Translations under genes and position numbers: made by a program
Shown: one piece after another, positions 33,367 to 36,129 of the stretch
Layout: each line of letters begins with the position of its first letter
Numbering within the stretch: position 1 is the first letter of the stretch
Source of the DNA: Myxococcales bacterium
GTDB taxonomy: Bacteria; Myxococcota_A; Polyangia; Fen-1088
Assembly (NCBI GenBank): GCA_003142855.1
Contig: PLNW01000075.1
Coordinates: forward strand, 1 to 36,129
DNA: 36,129 nucleotides
Reading direction: 5' to 3'
Notes under the pieces: generated by a model
Seen by the model: the letters and a program-made list of their open reading frames with translations, nothing else
What the model was told of the DNA's origin: nothing
Databases searched by the model: none

Positions 33367-34128
33367 CTAGTGGTAGAATCTGATGTCGTCGATGGTGACG
33401 GCGCCTGTGCATATCGGATTGTCGCTCGCACCTTCGGCCGCAACCGGGACAGTGAACTGCCAGATCGTGGATATCAGCTTGCTGGGATCGAGTGGCGCCG
33501 GAGGGCTGCCCTTAATGTCGCTGACCACGAAAGGCGCCTTGATGGTCCGGGGAGCCGACGTCATTTCATCGACGGCGAGCCGGTCTTGCGGCGGGTAAGA
33601 CCCGGCCGGGCCCGTCGCGAAGGCTGAGCCCAAGGTCATGTCCTGGTGCTCGACGTCGCCGGTCGCGTACTGCATGGTGCAGCCGGAGAACGAGCCGCTG
33701 ATGGTGAATTGCACGCCGGTGAACGCGCTCGCATCGATGCAATTGCTGAAGGCGATGACTGCGCCCAGAAACTGTGGCGTCGACGTCGGCGCCGCGCTGA
33801 CCCTGATGTGAAGCGCACCCCCGGTTGTCGTGTAGGTCGGGGATCCCGGACCGCCGACCTTGGGCGCGGCGTACGTCACGATTCCGCCCGCGATCTCGAT
33901 TCCTCCCCTGTTGGCCCCGTCGCCTGCGTCCGTGAAATCCGCGATGAGACCATTCGCGGGTGCCTTCGACGTGTGGGATGGCGTGCAAGGTCCGCTCGGG
34001 AGGCGGCTCCCGCCGCTGTTGCCGCTGGCAGTGGCCGTCCCAGCGATGCCGTTGATTGCGCTGGATCCGCATCCGGCGCCCAATGCGAAGGTGCCAATGA
34101 GAGCGATCGTGAAGGAGCGACTGTTCAT
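33367..34128 (-). CDS. Secreted lipoprotein with carbohydrate-binding-like sandwich fold
   Basis: 253 residues with lipobox LGAGC (C20), GAGGAG five bases before ATG 34128, and a Gly/Ser linker. The mature domain (about 55-253) has the pattern of a jelly-roll binding module: ANGLIADFTDAG near the start, GGIEIAGGIVTYAAP, GALHIRVSAAPT, VQFTISGSFSGC, and the closing motif TGAVTIDDIRFYH, where the last strand of carbohydrate-binding modules typically reads 'IDDIRF'. A role in binding extracellular polysaccharide is inferred from that fold. It overlaps nothing and is transcribed away from the PEGA gene region. Confidence 0.75.
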   Translation of the reverse strand: MNSRSFTIALIGTFALGAGCGSSAINGIAGTATASGNSGGSRLPSGPCTPSHTSKAPANGLIADFTDAGDGANRGGIEIAGGIVTYAAPKVGGPGSPTYTTTGGALHIRVSAAPTSTPQFLGAVIAFSNCIDASAFTGVQFTISGSFSGCTMQYATGDVEHQDMTLGSAFATGPAGSYPPQDRLAVDEMTSAPRTIKAPFVVSDIKGSPPAPLDPSKLISTIWQFTVPVAAEGASDNPICTGAVTIDDIRFYH

Positions 34129-34306
34129 GGGGTCTCCTCAGGGACTTGCACATCTCCTCCGGGCGCGAGGAAACATGCCGTTCACCAGACTATGAGTCGC
34201 ATGCCCGCTCGGACGGGTCAGCTGTTTCTTCGGCTCACCTTGGTCGCTTGACAGGCTCGCCGCCGCATTGCACGATCTTGTCCTAGAAGGCGTTGGCGAA
34301 ACTCAA

Positions 34307-35797
34307 TCAGAAGCGGCCGAGCAATGATAGACCAGCGCCGTCATTACTGACGGACAAGCTAGGGACGAAACGCACGGACAGGAATTGAGTCTCCTGTCGG
34401 TCATAGCGTGTGGAATCTGGGCTCCAAACAAAGAGCGCAGCGGCCACCCCGACAAGAGCCACACCCACGCCAGCGCCTATGATGCCGCCGAGCCGGAGGT
34501 TGCGATAGTTGTCCAGGCTATTCTGCGCGTCCGAGATCTCCTGGGTGCAGAGATCGACCTGCGCTGGCAGAACGAACGTGGGATCGCAGCCGCCACCGGC
34601 GCCTGGCTTGGCGGATTGCTGCAAATTCGTCAGCTTGTTCTGGGCGCCGGAAATCTCGCTATGGCCCCACAAGGCCAGCCCGCCCGAAACGCCGGCCACG
34701 ACCGCGCCAGAGATCAGCGTTGTCCACGCCCAGCGACGATACGAGCGCGCATGTTGCACGTAGGCCTCGCGGGTTTCCGGCGTCGGGCGCAGATCGACCT
34801 TGATGTCGACATCGCCGCTAGATGGGACCTGCACCAAACGATCGAGGGGTTCGAATCCCGCGCGTTCGAGCCGAAGCGCATGCGGTCCGGCTGGCAAGGG
34901 TATGCTCGTGCTGTACACGCCATGGGCCCGCCCGTCGAGTATCACGAAAATGTCGCCTTCGTTGATGAGCAGCCGCAAGCGTCCCCCGTTGCCGACCGAG
35001 GGATCCAACTCTGGATCAAAGCTCACCTCGCCACGCGCGCCGTCCTGCAGGGTGATGACTTGCTTTTGCGTGCGATAGCCCGGTCGCCGCAATTCAACTG
35101 ATCGCTCGCCCGGCTCGGTAGTCACCGACGCCCGCAGGGGGGTCTGGCCCACCAAGGCTCCGTCAAAGTAGATATCCGCGCCCGGAAGGGGACAGCGGAC
35201 CTCGACATGCGCCAGGCGCGCCTCACTGGGGCGCAATTCCAGCGTGCTCGAAACATGGGACTGCCCGGCCACGATCACTTCCACACGCGCCGGAAGGTAT
35301 CCCGACGCCACCGCGTCGACAATGTGTCGACCGGCAGCCACGCGCAAGGGTGCGGACAACGGCGTGGTCCCCGCTTCAATGCCATCGATCTCGATGGTGG
35401 CGGGCACGTTGGTCGTAAAATCCAGGAACCCGATACGCTTCTCCTGTTCTTCCTTTTCAGCGCGCGCCCGCGCCACCTGCACAGGCTTGAGCGAGCCGGG
35501 GTCCTGCAAGACCTTGTCCAGTGTATCGACCGCCTCGACCGGTCGGTCCATCGCCGCGTAAACCAACCCGATGTTGAACTGCACCAGTCGGTTGGGAATG
35601 AGATCGTTGGCCCTCTTGAATTCCGCCAAAGCGCCGTTGTTATCGCCATTCTCAAACAAGTGCAGACCGCGGGAAAAACGCTCACGCGCCTCGGCCCGCG
35701 CATCGCTGGCCTGGGCGTCGTCGGCCCGGGCCGTGCGTACGGCGTGCGGAGCGAGAATGAAAGCAGTGGCCAACGCGAGCGGGACGAATATGCGCAT
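34307..35797 (-). CDS. TPR and PEGA-repeat membrane protein
   Basis: 496 residues. A signal peptide (MRIFVPLALATAFILAPHAVRTARA) is followed by a TPR unit (about 35-110; RFSRGLHLFENGDNNGALAEFKRA). Three PEGA domains follow: TIEIDGIEAGTTPLSAPLRV with HIVDAVASGYLPARVEV, ADIYFDGALVGQTPLRASV with ELRRPGYRTQKQVI, and IFVILDGRAHGVYSTSIPL with HALRLERAGFEPLD. Two membrane helices lie near the C-terminus (WTTLISGAVVAGVSGGLALWG and IIGAGVGVALVGVAAALFVW). PEGA domains are beta folds common in Myxococcota surface and stress proteins; the ligand is unknown. Its ATG overlaps the stop of the upstream kinase-like gene by one base (TGATG), so they are co-expressed and probably act together. Confidence 0.85.
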   Translation of the reverse strand: MRIFVPLALATAFILAPHAVRTARADDAQASDARAEARERFSRGLHLFENGDNNGALAEFKRANDLIPNRLVQFNIGLVYAAMDRPVEAVDTLDKVLQDPGSLKPVQVARARAEKEEQEKRIGFLDFTTNVPATIEIDGIEAGTTPLSAPLRVAAGRHIVDAVASGYLPARVEVIVAGQSHVSSTLELRPSEARLAHVEVRCPLPGADIYFDGALVGQTPLRASVTTEPGERSVELRRPGYRTQKQVITLQDGARGEVSFDPELDPSVGNGGRLRLLINEGDIFVILDGRAHGVYSTSIPLPAGPHALRLERAGFEPLDRLVQVPSSGDVDIKVDLRPTPETREAYVQHARSYRRWAWTTLISGAVVAGVSGGLALWGHSEISGAQNKLTNLQQSAKPGAGGGCDPTFVLPAQVDLCTQEISDAQNSLDNYRNLRLGGIIGAGVGVALVGVAAALFVWSPDSTRYDRQETQFLSVRFVPSLSVSNDGAGLSLLGRF

Positions 35798-36129
35798 CAG
35801 AATGGGTTCTCCTGGATGAGCCCCTGGCGTGCAGCGCGGGATGGCTTGCCGTTGGCGGGTTTGGCGTTGTCGGCATTGCCCGCGGGATGCGGACGAGCGG
35901 ACGGGTGGGCCGGATGAGGAACAGCAGGTGTCGGCGTCGGCTCGCGGTCGCTGCCGGCCGCCTCAACCTTGACCGGCGGCGGCTCGGGAATGGTTGGTGG
36001 CACGAGGGCTGGCGTCGCCGCGTTTTGCGCAGGCGCTCGCATCGGGGCAGCCACCTGCGCCTTTCCACCACGCAGCGCCAGCCAAAGCCCGAGCGCCGCC
36101 AATACAACCGCCGCCGAAACCAACACCAA
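35797..36129 (-). CDS. C-terminal part of a membrane protein, probably a Ser/Thr kinase (5' end outside window)
   Basis: About 110 residues are visible. They comprise a membrane helix (VLVSAAVVLAALGLWLALRGG), a Pro/Ala-rich extracytoplasmic region (PPTIPEPPPVKVEAA, HPAHPSARPHPAG) and a short end NPF. No catalytic part lies in the window. The layout and the tight TGATG junction with a TPR/PEGA gene are typical of receptor-type Ser/Thr protein kinases of Myxococcota. The kinase assignment is therefore by context only. Confidence 0.45.
   Translation of the reverse strand: MVLVSAAVVLAALGLWLALRGGKAQVAAPMRAPAQNAATPALVPPTIPEPPPVKVEAAGSDREPTPTPAVPHPAHPSARPHPAGNADNAKPANGKPSRAARQGLIQENPF

Noticed and set aside
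34129..34306. Sigma-54-like AGGACA/GTGC element upstream of the lipoprotein gene at 33367-34128
   Set aside because: The -24 half is poor, no enhancer motif is near, and the leader would be about 130 bases.

Overview
The window is GC-rich DNA from a bacterium of the Myxococcota/deltaproteobacterial type. This is inferred from gene style: an enhancer-binding-protein-rich signalling repertoire, PEGA-repeat proteins next to a probable Ser/Thr kinase tail, many secreted lipoproteins with 'GCG' lipoboxes, a MYXO-CTERM-like tail, a TonB-C domain fused to an outer-membrane receptor, and a TMTC-like membrane/TPR protein. No rRNA, tRNA, CRISPR array, prophage or insertion sequence was seen. Coding density is high; no gap between genes exceeds about 275 bases.

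Layout. 1-0.7 kb: the end of a glycine-rich surface protein converging on an antisense GH43-like fragment. 0.9-2.8 kb: ECF sigma factor overlapping a FecR-like protein. 3.0-5.4 kb: TMTC-like membrane/TPR protein. 5.4-7.9 kb: TlpA-type thioredoxin divergent from an eight-CXXCH cytochrome c. 7.9-8.6 kb: HEPN/MNT toxin-antitoxin pair. 8.8-24.1 kb, all on the minus strand: a long collinear series of lipoprotein, barrel, lipoprotein, barrel, TonB-dependent receptor, ExbB, ExbD, TonB, histidine kinase, NtrC-type regulator, CzcB-like adaptor and CzcA-like RND pump. It is faced by a divergent NicO-like metal transporter at 24.3 kb. Many neighbours overlap by ATGA or TGATG, so it reads as one or a few operons for metal or nutrient uptake and efflux.

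24.9-30.4 kb: a compact signalling island. A transmembrane histidine kinase and an NtrC-type enhancer-binding protein lie divergently. Around them are a single-domain response regulator, a truncated receiver-like protein co-transcribed with a secreted Pro/Tyr/Gly-rich protein, and a membrane diguanylate cyclase. Three of the start regions carry sigma-54 -24/-12 elements. The two control regions share a palindromic upstream motif, TGCGGCA-N3-TGTCGCA, four copies in all, lying about 85-140 bp upstream of the predicted starts. This looks like a self-contained sigma-54 regulon and is the main discovery candidate of the window.

30.6-36.1 kb: a DEAD-box RNA helicase with a palindrome directly before its start, two unrelated lipoproteins, a TPR/PEGA membrane protein, and the tail of a probable receptor kinase running off the end.
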